Source: UBA6100 sp049658145 (lineage in GTDB: Bacteria; Actinomycetota; Coriobacteriia; Anaerosomatales; Anaerosomataceae). From it: a stretch of 64,000 nt of DNA. This document shows, in pieces, positions 45,082 through 54,983 of this stretch. The position numbers were made by a program, and so were the translations under genes. Location: positions 1 to 64,000 of the forward strand of contig JBASOJ010000079.1 in NCBI GenBank assembly GCA_049658145.1. Reading direction: 5' to 3'. A model generated the notes under the pieces. It was not told where the DNA came from. It did not search any database and saw only the letters and a program-made list of their open reading frames with translations. Positions within the stretch are counted from its first letter, which is position 1. Every line of letters starts with the position of its first letter.

Positions 45082-46485
45082 GTGATCGGATCAGTGGGAC
45101 GCCATTCCGCCAGTAGGCCGCCGCGTCGCTCGGCATCGCGCCGCAGCTCGAGGCGGCTCGATCCGCCCGCACCCGATACGCGCAGGCGTGCCTCGAGCAT
45201 GATCGAGAGCACGTCGACCAAGCGCATCGAGCATGCACGGCGCCGCAGTAGGGTCAAGCGCATCTCGATCGCGGCACTCGTCGTCGTCCTGCTGCTGGTC
45301 GTCGGCGTCGCGGCATGGGCATACAACCTGCTGCACTCGGCTCAGCAGACGATGGTCGAGAACTCGCAGGACAGCGGCGAACTCAGTGAGGCGCTCACCG
45401 ATCGCGTCCCCCATGAGCCGTTCACGGTGCTGCTGCTCGGCCAGGACAACCGTCCCGGCGAGAGCGCTGCACGCGCGGACACGATCATCGTGGCGCGGAT
45501 CGACCCGGAGAACGACAAGGTCTGGATGCTGTCCATCCCGCGCGACACGCGTGCGGAGATACCCGGCTATGGAACCGATAAGATCAATGCGGCGACCTTC
45601 CACGGAGGCCCCGCGCTCATGGTCGACACGGTCGAGAAGTTCCTCGGCATCCCGATCAACCACTATATGGACCTTGAGTTCGATGGGTTCATCCAGGTGG
45701 TCGATTCACTCGGCGGCGTGTGGATCGATGTGGACACGGAGATCGACGACGAGAAGGCCTCGAGCCACGGTTCGTACACGGCGTCCCACATCGACGAGGG
45801 CTATCAGCTGCTCGACGGAGACCATGCGCTGACGTTCGTGCGCAGCCGCGACTTCCCCGATGCCGACTTCACGCGGATGCGCCATCAGCAGCAGTTCTTC
45901 AAGGCGCTGGCCGACCAGACCACACAGTTCGAGAACGTCCTCAGGATCCCCGGCATGGTCAAGGACGTGGCGCAGTACATGTCCACGGACATGAACATCA
46001 ACCAGATCGTCGATGTGGCGTTGGCCCTCAGGGATATGGGCGGCGCGAACGTCCAGACCGCAACGGTGATGGGCGAGTGGAAGTCACCGTACGTGTGGCC
46101 CGACGAGGACCGCAAGGAGTTCCTGGTGGCCGCCATGACCGCAGGCCTGCCGTTCGACGCCACGGCCACCGTGGAGACCGCCATCGATCCTTCGGCCATC
46201 ACCGTGGCCGTCCGCAACGGCGCGGGCATCGAGGGCTGCGCGTCGGTCGCCGCCGGCATCTTGACCGAGGCGGGGTACGTCGTGGGCGAGGTCGGCAACG
46301 CCAATCAGTTCGTATACGACGAGACCCTCGTCGTGTACAAGGACAACGCTGCGGCGGCGACGGCCGTCGCGTCGGCGCTCCCACAGGCGCGCGTTGTCGA
46401 GAGCCGCGGCATGTACTCGTTCACCACGGATGTACTCGTCGTGGTCGGCAAGGACTACGATACGTGGAAGACGTCCACGAACTAG
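45082..46485 (+). CDS. LytR-CpsA-Psr family wall-polymer ligase
   Basis: LCP proteins attach undecaprenyl-linked glycans to peptidoglycan. The 467-residue protein has a very Arg/Ser-rich cytoplasmic N terminus, one membrane anchor (about 63-83), the LCP core with FTVLLLGQDNR, RADTIIVARIDP, SIPRDTRAEIPG and FVRSRDFPDADFTRMRHQQQF in pieces, and a LytR_C domain at the end (TVAVRNGAGIEG). The start is unclear: GTG 45082 has no good ribosome site, and an ATG at codon 40 would still keep the anchor. It fits the WecA-like initiator and the dehydrogenase nearby. Confidence 0.92.
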   Translation: MIGSVGRHSASRPPRRSASRRSSRRLDPPAPDTRRRASSMIESTSTKRIEHARRRSRVKRISIAALVVVLLLVVGVAAWAYNLLHSAQQTMVENSQDSGELSEALTDRVPHEPFTVLLLGQDNRPGESAARADTIIVARIDPENDKVWMLSIPRDTRAEIPGYGTDKINAATFHGGPALMVDTVEKFLGIPINHYMDLEFDGFIQVVDSLGGVWIDVDTEIDDEKASSHGSYTASHIDEGYQLLDGDHALTFVRSRDFPDADFTRMRHQQQFFKALADQTTQFENVLRIPGMVKDVAQYMSTDMNINQIVDVALALRDMGGANVQTATVMGEWKSPYVWPDEDRKEFLVAAMTAGLPFDATATVETAIDPSAITVAVRNGAGIEGCASVAAGILTEAGYVVGEVGNANQFVYDETLVVYKDNAAAATAVASALPQARVVESRGMYSFTTDVLVVVGKDYDTWKTSTN

Positions 46486-46519
46486 CCGCGTAGCGCGGTC
46501 GCCGGAGGGGGGGCCACAC

Positions 46520-47728
46520 ATGCAGCCGATCGGTTCGCCGGTCCGTGCCCGGGCAGGGTCCCGGCTCGTCGCCGTGATCGCGGTGGGCGCGCTCGTGATG
46601 GCCCTGCTGCCCGGCTGCAAGGCCGAAGAGGAGCTTCCCCCCGTGTTCCGGTGGATATGGTCGGCCACCGCACCCGCCGGCATAGCCGCGGTGGAGGCGT
46701 GTGGCGTCGGTGGCCCCTCGGTCATCGCGTGCGCCGACGGGTCGATCCGCAAGGTCGACAGCGCCGGCGCCACGGCGTGGGAGATCGCGAACCCCGGGCT
46801 TGAGATCGTCTCCATGAGCGTCGACGATGCGGGCTCGACGGTCGCCGTCGTCACGGCCACGCCCGCAGGCACCGAGGTGGCGGCTCCAGACGTCCTCACC
46901 GTGTACGGAGCGGCGGGCAACGGTCTGTGGCAGGCTGCGAGTCCGGCCGAGGGTCTCACCATCGGCGGATCTGTCTCGGCCGACGGTACGAAGGTGCTCG
47001 TCTCCTGGCCGTCATCGGCGGATGCTCCGGGCAACGTGAACGTTCGCGACAGCGCCTCGGGCGTCGTTCGCTGGGAGAAGCGTACCGATGGTGTCGTGCG
47101 TGTGAAATGCGACGCCACGACCGACCTGCGCCGCGTGGTCACCGGCTACTCGATCGCAAACGGTGACAAGGACCCCACCGGACTTGCCGAGGCGTATGCC
47201 GACGACTCCATCCGGACACACCTTGAACTGAAGCGGCCGGTCTCGGCATCGCTGATCGCCACGGATGTCGCCGGGCTGCTCGACGAGCGCGGCAAGCTCA
47301 CCGCATACGAGCTCACCGACAACGGGCTCGGCCAGCGTCTCTGGAGCAAGAGCACCGACCGCGACGGCGTGATGGTGACCGGCGCGGGGATGGTAGCTGT
47401 CGCCGCCTACGACGCCAAGGGCAAGGACGACGCCACCCACGTCACGACCGTGCGCGTCTACAACGCCGAGGGCAAGCGGCTGTACGACGAGGAGTTCGAG
47501 GCGAGCGTCCGCTACCTGCCCACGGTCTCCACCGACGGCCGCTATCTGGCGCTCGTGCCGGCGGGTGCCACCGACGGGGAGGTGCCGCTCATCGTGCGCT
47601 TCGGCGAGGACGTCACCACCGCCGAGCTGCCGCCGGGTGTCTCCGCGATCAGCTTCGAAGCCGGCGATGGACTGATGCTCGTAGGCATGTCCGACGGCAC
47701 GTACGGCATCTCGAAGCTACCGTTCTAG
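46520..47728 (+). CDS. Lipoprotein with beta-propeller-like repeats
   Basis: The 402-residue protein has a lipoprotein signal (Arg-rich start, hydrophobic core, LLPGC with Cys33). The mature part is made of repeating strands with phrases such as ACADGSIRKVDSAGATAWEI, SVSADGTKVLVSW and VSTDGRYLALVPAG, as in PQQ/WD40-type propellers. No catalytic motif is seen, so it is probably a binding or sensing surface protein. The ATG follows GGAGGGGGGG. The stop shares CTAG with the convergent glycosyltransferase gene. Confidence 0.8.
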   Translation: MQPIGSPVRARAGSRLVAVIAVGALVMALLPGCKAEEELPPVFRWIWSATAPAGIAAVEACGVGGPSVIACADGSIRKVDSAGATAWEIANPGLEIVSMSVDDAGSTVAVVTATPAGTEVAAPDVLTVYGAAGNGLWQAASPAEGLTIGGSVSADGTKVLVSWPSSADAPGNVNVRDSASGVVRWEKRTDGVVRVKCDATTDLRRVVTGYSIANGDKDPTGLAEAYADDSIRTHLELKRPVSASLIATDVAGLLDERGKLTAYELTDNGLGQRLWSKSTDRDGVMVTGAGMVAVAAYDAKGKDDATHVTTVRVYNAEGKRLYDEEFEASVRYLPTVSTDGRYLALVPAGATDGEVPLIVRFGEDVTTAELPPGVSAISFEAGDGLMLVGMSDGTYGISKLPF

Positions 47729-48942
47729 CCGCGCGCGGCGGCCTCGATCACGGCCACGATCCGCTCTGCCTGGAGGTCGCGCCCGAAGCGCTCCTCGGCA
47801 AGCGCACGGGCCGCTCGGCCCATCGCCGCGGTCCCCTCAGGGTCGTCCGCAAGCGCCTCGATCGCATCGGCGAGTGCGATGCCGTCACCCACCGGCACGT
47901 AGACGCCCGCGCCGTTCTCCTCGAGGAGTTCGCGCGTCCAGCCGGGCTGGTTCACGATTGCGGGCCGGCCCGAGGCGAGCGCGTCGAAGAACTTGTTCGG
48001 TGAGTTGGTAGCCAGGATCGGCTTGTCGCCGAACAGTGCCATCAGCGCATCGGCGGTGCGCGTGAGCGCGGGCACTTCGACTTTTGGGATCCTGCCGAGC
48101 AGCAGCACGTTGTCGAGGCCTTCGGTGAGTTCGGACAGCACCGGGAAGCTCTTGCCATCGCCCGCGATGACGAACACGATGTCGTCGCGTCCGCGCGCCT
48201 TCAGTTCGCGCGCGGCTTCGGGCACCTGCTCGTGCACCGCGTTGGATGGGCCGATCGCGCCCGTGTAGCCGACGACGAAGCGGTCGCCGAGTCCCAGTCG
48301 CTCCACCATGGCGGCGTCCTTGTCGCCGGGGTGGAAGCGCGCGAGGTCCGAGAAGTTGGGGATCATGTTGATCTTCGAGTGGCGCGTGCCTTCGGCGGCC
48401 ACGCCCGCGGCCATGCCGGGGGAAACGGGCACGATCGCGGTGGCCCGACGGTACGCCGCGCGCTCGAGTCTCTTGGCGAGCACCGCGATGGGCCCCGTGC
48501 GTTTGATGGCGCCCATCTGGATCGCGGCTTCCGGCCACAGGTCCTGCACCTCGAACACGAACGGCACGCGCTTCCAGCGAGCCACCGCAAGGCCCGGCAG
48601 CGCGACCGTGATGGGCGTGGAGGAGGCGAAGACCACATCGGGCTTCGGTACGCGCAGCGCCGCCCATACCGAGGCGAACATGAAGGCGGCGAACGACAGG
48701 ATTCGCCGAAGGTGTCCCATGTAGTTCGAGTAGCCCACGCGGATCGCCCGGACCTCGATGCCATCGATCTCACCGCGGGTGAATACGTGCGCCTGGTATT
48801 CCTCGGGGAGGTTCGAGGCGCTCGTGAGGACGGTCACCTCGTGCCCTGCGTCCACGAGAGCCCTGGCGAACTCGTAGCTGCGGGTGAGTCCGAGCGAGGC
48901 CTCGGGCGTGGCGAAGAACTGATAGATGTAGAGGATCCTCAA
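47725..48942 (-). CDS. GT4-family glycosyltransferase (WbuB-like)
   Basis: A 405-residue GT-B enzyme. It has the N-terminal RILYIYQFFATPEASLGL, FEVQDLWPEAAI in the middle, YTGAIGPSNAV and the nucleotide-sugar region NSPNKFFDALASGRPAIVNQ. WbuB-type enzymes add aminosugars to O-antigen repeats. I chose TTG 48942 since AAGGA lies seven bases before it and the product starts like the family. The GTG at 48960 adds six residues and has no ribosome site. Confidence 0.88.
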   Translation of the reverse strand: MRILYIYQFFATPEASLGLTRSYEFARALVDAGHEVTVLTSASNLPEEYQAHVFTRGEIDGIEVRAIRVGYSNYMGHLRRILSFAAFMFASVWAALRVPKPDVVFASSTPITVALPGLAVARWKRVPFVFEVQDLWPEAAIQMGAIKRTGPIAVLAKRLERAAYRRATAIVPVSPGMAAGVAAEGTRHSKINMIPNFSDLARFHPGDKDAAMVERLGLGDRFVVGYTGAIGPSNAVHEQVPEAARELKARGRDDIVFVIAGDGKSFPVLSELTEGLDNVLLLGRIPKVEVPALTRTADALMALFGDKPILATNSPNKFFDALASGRPAIVNQPGWTRELLEENGAGVYVPVGDGIALADAIEALADDPEGTAAMGRAARALAEERFGRDLQAERIVAVIEAAARG

Positions 48943-48980
48943 GAGCCGGTCCTTGCGCACGGGGGAATCGAAGCGGATGC

Positions 48981-48986
48981 TATCCT
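48981..48986 (+). promoter_or_regulatory. Extended -10 element for the forward glycosyltransferase
   Basis: TGC-TATCCT lies in the divergent gap, 60 bases before the forward glycosyltransferase ATG. It belongs to the recurrent TGC-TANNNT group in this window. Confidence 0.45.
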
Positions 48987-49045
48987 ACCACGGAGAATGC
49001 GCCGGGCTCCGGCGGCCGACACCATGCGCAGGGGAGGGCGGGGAT

Positions 49046-50173
49046 ATGGGCGAGGCGGCACCCGGCCCGGTGATCTGCCACATCACGTCGGTCAACATCC
49101 CCACCGACGGGCGCATCCTCTACCACGAGTGCCGCTCTCTCGCGAAGCGCTGGCGCACGGTGCTCGTGTGTCGCGACAACAGTGAGCCGCGCACGCTCGA
49201 AGGCGTCGAGATCGTGCCCATGCGCAAGCGCGGCGGCAGGCTCCGCCGGTGGGCCGAGGTGCGCCGCGTGATCGCGCTCGCCGAGGCGCAGCGCCCCGCG
49301 CTCTACCACTTCCACAACGTCGAGCTCGTGCCGGCGATGGCGCGCCTGGCCGCCCGCACCGGCGTGCCCGTCGTGTACGACTCGCACGAGCATCACCCCG
49401 ACGCGATGATGACCAAGACGTACATCCCGGCGCCACTCAGGCGGCTCGTGGCGTGGTGGATCGACCGCACCGAGCGCCGCTACGTGCCGCGCTTCGACGC
49501 CGTGGTGGTGGCCGACGAGGCGCTCGATCGCCGGTATCGTGAGATGGGCGCCCGGCGTGTCGTGCGGCTCGATAACTTCCCTCCGCTCGACCTGTTCCCC
49601 GCAGGCGCGGGTGCCCCCTCCGGGACGCCCACGCTGTTGTACGTGGGTTCCATCTCCGAGGTCCGCGGCTTCTCCGACATGCTGGAGACCATCCGGCTGG
49701 TGCGCGCCGAGCTCCCCGAAGCGCGACTCCTGCTCGTCGGCACGCCCACGGAGGAGGTCGCCGCGCAACTCGACCGGCTGGATGCCGAGGGCGTGACGCT
49801 CCTGCCGCCGGTGCCGTACGGGGAGATCGCGCGTGTGATGCAGAGCGCTCACGTGGGGCTATCACTGTTGCACGACATCCCGAAGTTCCGGAAGAACGTC
49901 CCCACGAAGGTGTTCGACTACATGGCCTCGGGCATCCCGTATGTCTCGACCGATCTTCCTCCGGTGCGTGCGCTCACGGCGGGCACGGGCGGCGCGCTCG
50001 TGGCCGCGGGAGATCCCGCGGCGGCGGCGCAGGCCGCGCTCGGCTTCCTGTGCGACCCGGATCGCGCGCGTAAGGCCGCGGGCGAGGGCCGCGCGCTCAT
50101 CGAGGCGCGCCTCAACTGGGATGCGCTCATGCCGCGCCTCGTCGCTCTGTACGAGGAGCTGCTGGCCGAGTAG
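49046..50173 (+). CDS. Glycosyltransferase, GT-B fold
   Basis: The 375-residue protein has an N-terminal domain with HITSVNIPTDGRILYHECRSLAK and YDSHEHHPDAM, and a GT1/GT4-type C-terminal domain with LLYVGSISEVRGFSDMLE and TKVFDYMASGIPYVSTDLP (read in pieces). The acceptor is unknown. I chose ATG 49046 because AGGGGAGGGCGGGG precedes it; the in-frame upstream ATG at 48953 overlaps the divergent gene's start region. Confidence 0.88.
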   Translation: MGEAAPGPVICHITSVNIPTDGRILYHECRSLAKRWRTVLVCRDNSEPRTLEGVEIVPMRKRGGRLRRWAEVRRVIALAEAQRPALYHFHNVELVPAMARLAARTGVPVVYDSHEHHPDAMMTKTYIPAPLRRLVAWWIDRTERRYVPRFDAVVVADEALDRRYREMGARRVVRLDNFPPLDLFPAGAGAPSGTPTLLYVGSISEVRGFSDMLETIRLVRAELPEARLLLVGTPTEEVAAQLDRLDAEGVTLLPPVPYGEIARVMQSAHVGLSLLHDIPKFRKNVPTKVFDYMASGIPYVSTDLPPVRALTAGTGGALVAAGDPAAAAQAALGFLCDPDRARKAAGEGRALIEARLNWDALMPRLVALYEELLAE

Positions 50174-50268
50174 GCCCTGGCCACCTGCTTCGGTGCTCAT
50201 GTGCCTCTGGTGAGCGGCCGATGAGCGATGGTAGAGTCAACACAACAGGGTCTGCGACGGAGGTCAAC

Positions 50269-51966
50269 ATGCCACGGGTGCGCACGAACGACGGTGGGCA
50301 TACGCTCTCGATGCGCGCGGCGTGCCTGCTCGGGATCCTCGCGCTGGTGACGTCGCTCTCGGCGAGCGTCGCGCTGCCCGCCGCTGCGCTGCCTGCGACG
50401 ATCGTCGAGCAGGCCGACTCGAGGCTCGTGCTCACCGGTGGGTGGACCAGCTATGCGGTCCCGGCGATGTCGGGCGGCAGCCACATCTTCACCAAGACCG
50501 CGGGCAGCAGCGTCACCGTGGCCTTTGTGGGCACGCGGCTCGACGTTCTTGCCACCACGGGGCCGAAGTACGGCGTCGCCTCGGTGAGTCTCGACGGAGG
50601 CGCCCCCGCGAACGTCGACCTCTACAGCGCCGATACACAGGTGCAGCAAACGGTCTTCTCTACGGGCGACCTTCCCGATGCGCTGCACACGATGCGCATC
50701 ACGTGCACCGGCACGGCGGGCCCGTTGGCCGCCGATTCGTTCGTCAGCCTCGATGCACTGGCCGTGAGTGGCGTACTCACCGGCATGCCGGTCGATCAGT
50801 CCGACCACCGGATCGCCAAGCGCGGCAGCTGGCCCACCTACGAAGCGCCGGTGCTCGCCGGCGGAAGCTACATGTTCACCAACGTGGTTGGCAGTGAGTA
50901 TGTGGCCGCGTTCAACGGCACGCGCCTCGACCTGCTCGCCACGGTAGGCCCCAAGTACGGTATCGCCTCGGTGAGCGTCGACGGCGGCGCTGCGGTGCCG
51001 GTGGACTTCTACAGCGCATCTACCGCCACCCAGCGGATCGTCTACACCACGGGTGACCTGCCGGCGGGTCGGCACTCGGTGCGCGTGGTATGCACCGGTG
51101 ATCGAAACGTTTCGGCCAGCGACTCATACATCGGCCTCGACGCTGCGCTGATCACGGGCACCGTCATGCAGGGGCTCATCCGTTACGAGGAGACCGACCC
51201 GCATCTGGGCCGGAACGGTCAGCTCAACGGGGTGGTCACCTCCGGTCCGTCGGGTGACCGGCACGTGTGGGCGGGTCCGTCATGGGGCGCCGTCGCAGTC
51301 TCGTTCGTGGGAGCCAGGCTCGACTGGATCGCCGTCGTCGGCCCCGACTACGGCATCGCCTCGGTCTCGGTGGACGGCGGGCCGGCCGGGTATGTCGACC
51401 TGTACAGCCCCACGGTCGGGGTGCAGCGAACGGTCTACAGCACCGGTGACCTGCCGTACGGTCCGCATACGGTCACGATCGGCTGGACGGGCCGCAAGAA
51501 CCCCGCGGCACGGGGGACGGCCGTGTCCTTCGACGCGTTCGACGTGGGAGGCGACCTGGTGCAGGCAGCGCCGCCCGCGCGGCCGGCGTTCTCGGAGTTC
51601 GGCTATCCCTGGAACAGCTATCTGGTCGTGGACAAGAGCGACCTGCGCATCTACTACGTCGTCGACGGTGCGCTCATCGCAACGTATCCCGTGGCCGTGG
51701 GTAAGGCCAGCACGCCGACGCCGAGTGCGATATGGCGTATCGGGGCCAAGTACTACTCCTCAGGCGTGTACGGGCCGCGCAAGATGCGCCTGTTCCGTCA
51801 GTCGGGCAACACGTTCGTCTATACGGCGTACAACATCCACGGTACGGACACCGATTCGAGTATCGGCACCTACGCGTCGCACGGATGTATCCGGCTGCAC
51901 AACTACGACATCCTCGTGCTCTTCGACATGGTGCCGCTCGGCACGATGGTCGTCACCAGGGATTAG
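50269..51966 (+). CDS. Secreted L,D-transpeptidase with three tandem jelly-roll-like modules
   Basis: The 565-residue protein begins with a signal peptide (to about residue 40). Three related modules of ~125 residues follow at roughly 45-170, 172-295 and 305-430. Each contains a variant of GTRLDxLATxGPKYGIASVSxDGG, then VDxYS and TGDLP. The C-terminal ~125 residues are a YkuD domain with the catalytic SHGCIRLHNYD (Cys540), which cross-links peptidoglycan peptides. The modules resemble carbohydrate-binding beta sandwiches and may anchor the enzyme to wall glycan. I chose ATG 50269, with CGGAGGTC upstream, over ATG 50221. A decayed relative of the modules lies at 57266-57945. Confidence 0.88.
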   Translation: MPRVRTNDGGHTLSMRAACLLGILALVTSLSASVALPAAALPATIVEQADSRLVLTGGWTSYAVPAMSGGSHIFTKTAGSSVTVAFVGTRLDVLATTGPKYGVASVSLDGGAPANVDLYSADTQVQQTVFSTGDLPDALHTMRITCTGTAGPLAADSFVSLDALAVSGVLTGMPVDQSDHRIAKRGSWPTYEAPVLAGGSYMFTNVVGSEYVAAFNGTRLDLLATVGPKYGIASVSVDGGAAVPVDFYSASTATQRIVYTTGDLPAGRHSVRVVCTGDRNVSASDSYIGLDAALITGTVMQGLIRYEETDPHLGRNGQLNGVVTSGPSGDRHVWAGPSWGAVAVSFVGARLDWIAVVGPDYGIASVSVDGGPAGYVDLYSPTVGVQRTVYSTGDLPYGPHTVTIGWTGRKNPAARGTAVSFDAFDVGGDLVQAAPPARPAFSEFGYPWNSYLVVDKSDLRIYYVVDGALIATYPVAVGKASTPTPSAIWRIGAKYYSSGVYGPRKMRLFRQSGNTFVYTAYNIHGTDTDSSIGTYASHGCIRLHNYDILVLFDMVPLGTMVVTRD

Positions 51967-53507
51967 GCCCGGCCGCTCCGTCGCATGAGCCGAGCGCGTG
52001 CCGAGCCGGCGAGTTCGCGCGCGAACGCGCGCTCATCGGCGCGTACGCCGCCAAGAGCGAGGAGCGCGAGCGCGTACACGCCGAGTCCGGTCGCGCCTTC
52101 GGCCAGAAGCGCCCAGACCGTGGTGGGGAGCAGGAGTGTCACGCCCCAGACCGCGGCCGACATCACCGCAGTGGCCCCCGCGATCGGAAGCAGCGACGCC
52201 CACGGCAGTGTCCACGCAAGGTACCGCCTGCTCTGGAGCCACGTCAGCGCCGCCAGGAGCACGTAGGCGGCCACGGCGGCCCAACCGGCGGCCACATACC
52301 CGTAGCGCGGCACGAGAACGATGGTGAGCGTCACATCGAGCGCTGCGGCCGCGAGCGTGTTGACCATGATGCGGCGGGACTGCTTGTGGATCGTGAGCCC
52401 TGCCGAGCCGAGCTGCACGAGTCCCGCCAGCAGCGTCGCCCCGGCGATCACGCCGAGTACGGGATACGCCTCGCGGTACTGCTCGCCCGTGAAGACCCAC
52501 ATGAAATCGCGTGCGATCACCGCGAGCCCGGCGAGCAGCGGCACGGTAGCGAGTGCGAAGTAGCGGGTGAACTGCGTCTGCATCTGCGCCGCGGTCGTCT
52601 GCCCGTGCTCCTCGAAGTTCTGGATGAGCAGCGGCAGCATGGTCATGATGAGCGGCAGCGTGAAGAGCTGGATGATCTTCTCGCCGAGGCCGTAGGCGGT
52701 GGAGTAGAGGCCGACCTCGGCGGGGCCACGTGCGGCCTCGATCACGAACCGGTCGAGGAAGCCGAGTGCCCACAGCGCCGCGCCTGCCGGCACGAGCGGC
52801 GCGGCGAACGCGACGAGCTCGCCGAGTGTGGAGCGGCTTGCGGCGGTGGGTGAGAGCGAGCCGTCGGCGTGGAGTTTCACGAGCGTCCAGGGGATCACGA
52901 TCACACTGCCGACAGCCACGCCGGCGAAGATGCCCGCCGAGCCCCAGCCGAGCACGCCCACGAACACCACCGCGAGCGCGTTGGTGAGCAGCGTGGCGGT
53001 GATCGAGATGCGCGCGTAGTCGCGTGCACGGTTGGCCGCGCGCAGCACCTCCATGAGCACGAACAGCGAGTAGTTGCAGAAGAAGTAGGCCGCCGAGACC
53101 GGGACGAGGCGCGCCACGAGCGGGTCGATGACGCCTTCGAGCAGCGTTCCCACGGCGAGGATGACGCCCGCTACCAGCCCGAGGATAGCCACCACCGACC
53201 ACATCACGGTCGCGAGGTACGCATCGAGCGTGCCGGCCTTCTTGTTCGGCCAGTAGAAGCGCAGGGCGGATGCGGCCACCGATTCGGCGGCGATGCGTGC
53301 GCCGAGCACCAGGAAGGCGTTGATCACGTAGAACGCGCCGTAGTCGGCCACGTCGATCACACGCGTGAAGAGCGGCACCGTGACGAGCGAGGTGAGCGCG
53401 GGCACGAAGCGAACGGGCAGGTAGCGCGCCGCGTCCGAGCCGGCGAGTCTGAGCGCTGACTTGAGCATCCCCGCGTCGCCGGGCTCGGCGGGCCGTTCCT
53501 GTGTCAC
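51963..53507 (-). CDS. Polysaccharide flippase (Wzx/MATE-like)
   Basis: The 514-residue protein has about 12-14 helices and the features of the polysaccharide-transport flippase family: YLPVRFVPALTSLVTVPLFTR near the start, DYGAFYVINA, and VGLYSTAYGLGEKIIQLF after the sixth helix. It would move lipid-linked glycan units across the membrane. I chose GTG 53507, with CGGAGG five bases upstream; the GTG at 53549 adds 14 residues and has no such site. Its stop overlaps that of the convergent transpeptidase gene by four bases. Confidence 0.9.
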   Translation of the reverse strand: MTQERPAEPGDAGMLKSALRLAGSDAARYLPVRFVPALTSLVTVPLFTRVIDVADYGAFYVINAFLVLGARIAAESVAASALRFYWPNKKAGTLDAYLATVMWSVVAILGLVAGVILAVGTLLEGVIDPLVARLVPVSAAYFFCNYSLFVLMEVLRAANRARDYARISITATLLTNALAVVFVGVLGWGSAGIFAGVAVGSVIVIPWTLVKLHADGSLSPTAASRSTLGELVAFAAPLVPAGAALWALGFLDRFVIEAARGPAEVGLYSTAYGLGEKIIQLFTLPLIMTMLPLLIQNFEEHGQTTAAQMQTQFTRYFALATVPLLAGLAVIARDFMWVFTGEQYREAYPVLGVIAGATLLAGLVQLGSAGLTIHKQSRRIMVNTLAAAALDVTLTIVLVPRYGYVAAGWAAVAAYVLLAALTWLQSRRYLAWTLPWASLLPIAGATAVMSAAVWGVTLLLPTTVWALLAEGATGLGVYALALLALGGVRADERAFARELAGSARARLMRRSGRA

Positions 53508-53572
53508 GTGTGCCTCCGATGGCGGTTCGGTGACGCGAGCGGCTCTCACTCGGCCCGCATTCGTGCCGATGC

Positions 53573-53578
53573 TATGCT
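53573..53578 (+). promoter_or_regulatory. Extended -10 element in the flippase/polymerase gap
   Basis: TGC-TATGCT stands 52 bases before the O-antigen polymerase-like gene, in a divergent gap, and fits the extended -10 pattern found elsewhere in the window. Confidence 0.4.
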
Positions 53579-53629
53579 ACCAGGTGGCCCGGCCGGCGCA
53601 CCCGCTGGCCTCGATTCGCAAGGTGAGCG

Positions 53630-54961
53630 GTGAGCGGACCCCGAGCCGGCATCACGCCCGGCGGCGACATATCCTCGAGTGAGGCGACGCAGCGAGTGGC
53701 TGCCGTCGGCCTTGTCGCGCTCGTGGCTGCAGCCGCCCTGGACGTCACCGGCCGCATCGCCGAGGTGGGCCCGGCGCGCTTCACCCTGTACCAGGTGCTC
53801 GCGGTCGTGCTCACGCTCCTCGCGCTCTGGCAGCTTGCGACCAAGCGGGCGGCGCTCCCGAAGACGCCCGTGACACTGCCGCTCGCGGCATTCCTCGGTA
53901 CCGCGGCGCTTTCACTCGTCTTCGCTACCGAACTCGCACCGGCGGTCGTGCAGCTCGCCAGCCTCGCCTCGAGCGCCGTGCTCGTGCTCATCGTGGTGAC
54001 GCTCGTGCGCGAGCCGCGCCAGGGCGCGCTGGTGGTGGGCGGCGTGCTCGTGGTGGCCGCGGTGTTCGGGGTGCTCGCGCTCCTCGAGTGGGCCGACGTC
54101 TTCGCGGTGCAGCATCCCGTGCTCTTCACGCCCGGCTACGGCATCCGCGCTCGCGTGACCTTCCTCGATCCGAACATCCTCGCGTCGTTCCTGATGTCGG
54201 CGATCCTGCTCGCCGTGCCGCTCGTGGCGGGCGTGCCGATGAAGCGCGGGTTGCGCGCACTCGGTGTGGTCGCGCTTCTGGCGGCACTCGTGGGCCTCGC
54301 GACCACCTACTCGCGCGGGGGGCTCGGTGGACTCGTGATCGGGCTTGTCGCCGTCGCGCTGGTGATGCGTGCGCCGCGTCGCGCGAAGCTCGTGTTCGTG
54401 GCGGTGATGGTGGTAGCAGTCGTCGCGGCGGGTGCGCTCATCTTCGACGCGCGCTGGGTGGAAGAGAACGTGCTCGGCGCGGGTGAGACGGGCTCGGCCA
54501 CCAATCGCGTGTACATGGTCAAGGGTGCGCTCGCAATGTGGCGCGACCATCCCTTCGGCGTGGGGCTCGACAACTACCAGGTGGTGTACCCGGCGTATCG
54601 CGATCCGCGGGCCGACGCAGGCATCGTGGAGTCGCATACCGCGTACGTGACCGTGCTCGCCGAGACGGGCTTCCTCGGGCTGCTTGCGTTCCTCTGGGTG
54701 CTCGGAGCCTTCCTCCTGCGCACTGCGCTGCCTGCTGCGCGGCGAGCGCGCGGCGCGACCCTCCATGCGTTGGCGACCGGCGCGTTCGCTGCGGCGCTGG
54801 CGCTTGCCGCGCAGGCGTTCACGTACAGCCTCGAGGCGAGCAAGTTCTGGTGGTTCGCGATCGGGTTGGGCACGGCAGCGTGGTGCATGGTGGTGCGCGA
54901 GGGTGCCGACGCATCGCCGGCGTCCGCGACCCCCAACGAAGGGGAATCCTCTCCCACGTAG
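53630..54961 (+). CDS. O-antigen ligase/polymerase-like membrane protein
   Basis: A 443-residue protein with about 11 helices and the Wzy/WaaL-type arrangement: TFLDPNILASFLMSA before the middle helices, TYSRGGLGGLV, then the large loop with RVYMVKGALAMWRDHPFGVGLDNYQ and SHTAYVTVLAETGFLGLLAF. It polymerises or ligates glycan at the outer face of the membrane. It starts with GTG behind AAGGTGA. A second protein of the same kind is encoded at 60088-61512. Confidence 0.85.
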   Translation: MSGPRAGITPGGDISSSEATQRVAAVGLVALVAAAALDVTGRIAEVGPARFTLYQVLAVVLTLLALWQLATKRAALPKTPVTLPLAAFLGTAALSLVFATELAPAVVQLASLASSAVLVLIVVTLVREPRQGALVVGGVLVVAAVFGVLALLEWADVFAVQHPVLFTPGYGIRARVTFLDPNILASFLMSAILLAVPLVAGVPMKRGLRALGVVALLAALVGLATTYSRGGLGGLVIGLVAVALVMRAPRRAKLVFVAVMVVAVVAAGALIFDARWVEENVLGAGETGSATNRVYMVKGALAMWRDHPFGVGLDNYQVVYPAYRDPRADAGIVESHTAYVTVLAETGFLGLLAFLWVLGAFLLRTALPAARRARGATLHALATGAFAAALALAAQAFTYSLEASKFWWFAIGLGTAAWCMVVREGADASPASATPNEGESSPT

Positions 54962-54983
54962 GCCTTCCCGGAAGGGAGCATCA

